Positions 22,284 through 23,038 of a stretch of 23,038 nucleotides of DNA are shown in pieces (the first letter of the stretch is position 1; the number at the start of each line of letters is the position of its first letter). The DNA comes from Nitrospira sp. (GTDB lineage Bacteria > Nitrospirota > Nitrospiria > Nitrospirales > Nitrospiraceae), in assembly GCA_015904045.1 (NCBI GenBank), contig JABMDG010000021.1, positions 23,450 to 46,487 on the forward strand, written 5' to 3'. The notes below the pieces were generated by a model that was given only the letters and a program-made list of their open reading frames with translations, was not told the DNA's origin and did not search any database. The translations under genes and the position numbers were made by a program.

Positions 22284-22404
22284 AGTCCCTGGTTCCGGTT
22301 GATAGTCTTCTAAAACTTTAGCACAGGAGTGGCGATGCGAAATATGATTCAGGCAGAAATTGCAGGAATAGGTATCGAGAGAAGAGACTAGACCGAATTC
22401 AGGG

Positions 22405-22950
22405 CTATATATTGAGCAATTTTGCTCCCTTCACTGCCTTGAGAATCATCTCGGCCGCTTCATTCGCGGAAAGTTGTGTCGTGTCTATGACGAGTTCTGG
22501 CTTGAGCGATGCCTCATAGGGGTCTTGCAACCCTGGGACAGTCGTCGATTCACCCCGCTGACCTCTCCGATACGTCCCTTTGTAGTCGCGCTGCATGGCC
22601 AGTTCCAACGGACATTCCACCGCCACCTCGATGAAGCGGGGAATCAGGGTCCGGGCGAAATCCCGATAGGCCCGTCGATTGGCTGTCGCATCGAAGATTA
22701 CCGTTACTCCGTGCTCCACCAGTCTCGCACCCATGAATGCCAACGCGCGATAGAAGAGATCCCGCTCCTCATGCGAATAAGTCGGGGCTGGAGTGAGAAT
22801 GCGCCTGACGGCATCGGACTCCAGGACCTCGACCACGTAACCCAAGCCTTCGAGCTGAGGTCTCAGCGCCGCAACGATGGTGCTCTTGCCCGATGCAGGC
22901 AGACCGGTGAGCCAGATGGCAAACGCCTTTGAGGATTCGTCAATCGTCAT
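22405..22950 (-). CDS. cysC: Adenylylsulfate kinase
   Basis: A 181-residue enzyme phosphorylating adenylyl sulfate to PAPS with ATP, in sulfate activation. Walker A is GLPASGKST at 16-24; VLESDAVRRIL at 42-52 replaces the usual LDGD-xxR motif with ESD; FIEVAVECPLELAMQRDYKG and DPYEASLKPEL are the conserved core and lid. The start at 22950 lies within a heptamer repeat, so the first five residues (MTIDE) are repeat-coded and there is no clear ribosome site; the real start could differ slightly. No other sulfate genes are in the window. Because the LDGD motif is altered, a related P-loop kinase is a possible alternative. Confidence 0.85.
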   Translation of the reverse strand: MTIDESSKAFAIWLTGLPASGKSTIVAALRPQLEGLGYVVEVLESDAVRRILTPAPTYSHEERDLFYRALAFMGARLVEHGVTVIFDATANRRAYRDFARTLIPRFIEVAVECPLELAMQRDYKGTYRRGQRGESTTVPGLQDPYEASLKPELVIDTTQLSANEAAEMILKAVKGAKLLNI

Positions 22951-22971
22951 GGGTCATTCGTCAATCGTAAA
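22937..22971 (-). repeat. Heptamer array across the adenylylsulfate kinase start
   Basis: Five consecutive units on the plus strand: tcgtcaa, tcgtcat, gggtcat, tcgtcaa, tcgtaaa. The exact 13-base string attcgtcaatcgt occurs at 22935 and again at 22956, 21 bases (three units) apart. The start codon (22948-22950) is in the second unit. Confidence 0.65.
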
Positions 22972-23038
22972 CCCTGAAACAACGATGTGCTCTGAATACG
23001 AGGGGGCAAACGATCTGTCTCAATGTTTCGAATGACGC

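Overview
The window is GC-rich, densely packed bacterial DNA. The gene set (rubrerythrin / Fe-S reductase / DUF3501 module, several universal stress proteins, a cupredoxin, an ACT-domain malic enzyme, a PPi-type phosphofructokinase, DUF2934, a Cys-rich MarR regulator) and the style of the intergenic repeats best fit a Nitrospira-like member of Nitrospirota. This is an inference from content; there is no rRNA or other marker gene here.

Layout. (1) 38-2031, minus: a Pal/OmpA lipoprotein and an aldo/keto reductase that has lost its N-terminus. (2) 2092-3525, plus: malic enzyme. (3) 3769-6184, minus: an oxidative-stress operon of rubrerythrin, CCG-domain Fe-S protein and DUF3501 protein. (4) 6370-6912, plus: a small lipoprotein. 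(5) 7007-8746, minus: a MarR regulator with a Cys/His tail and a tandem universal stress protein (USP). (6) 8941-13872, minus: an operon of USP, cupredoxin, tandem USP, DUF2934 protein and a large uncharacterised protein, followed by phosphofructokinase. (7) 14226-18709, plus: a 31-residue membrane peptide, a CBS/MgtE-type transporter, a tandem USP, an FmdB zinc ribbon, cytochrome c, nicotinamidase and nicotinate phosphoribosyltransferase. (8) 18931-21008, plus: an exported pentapeptide-repeat protein coupled to an alpha/beta hydrolase. (9) 21052-22950, minus: a DUF4160/DUF2442 pair, a Sel1-repeat protein and an adenylylsulfate kinase.

The common theme is stress and redox management: four USP genes (seven USP domains), peroxide detoxification, a copper protein, cytochrome c, PPi-linked glycolysis and NAD salvage. 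The divergent gap at 13873-14225 separates two stress operons and may hold their control sites.

The most unusual signal is not a gene. Degenerate tandem heptamer arrays occur at five places. At three gene junctions they form opposed (inverted) pairs, and they run into gene ends: the stop codons of malic enzyme and rubrerythrin, the start of the adenylylsulfate kinase, and the broken 5' end of the aldo/keto reductase all lie inside heptads. A second repeat, about 125 bp and nearly palindromic, occurs twice, each time in the same orientation and about 22 bp before a start codon (a USP gene and the pentapeptide gene).
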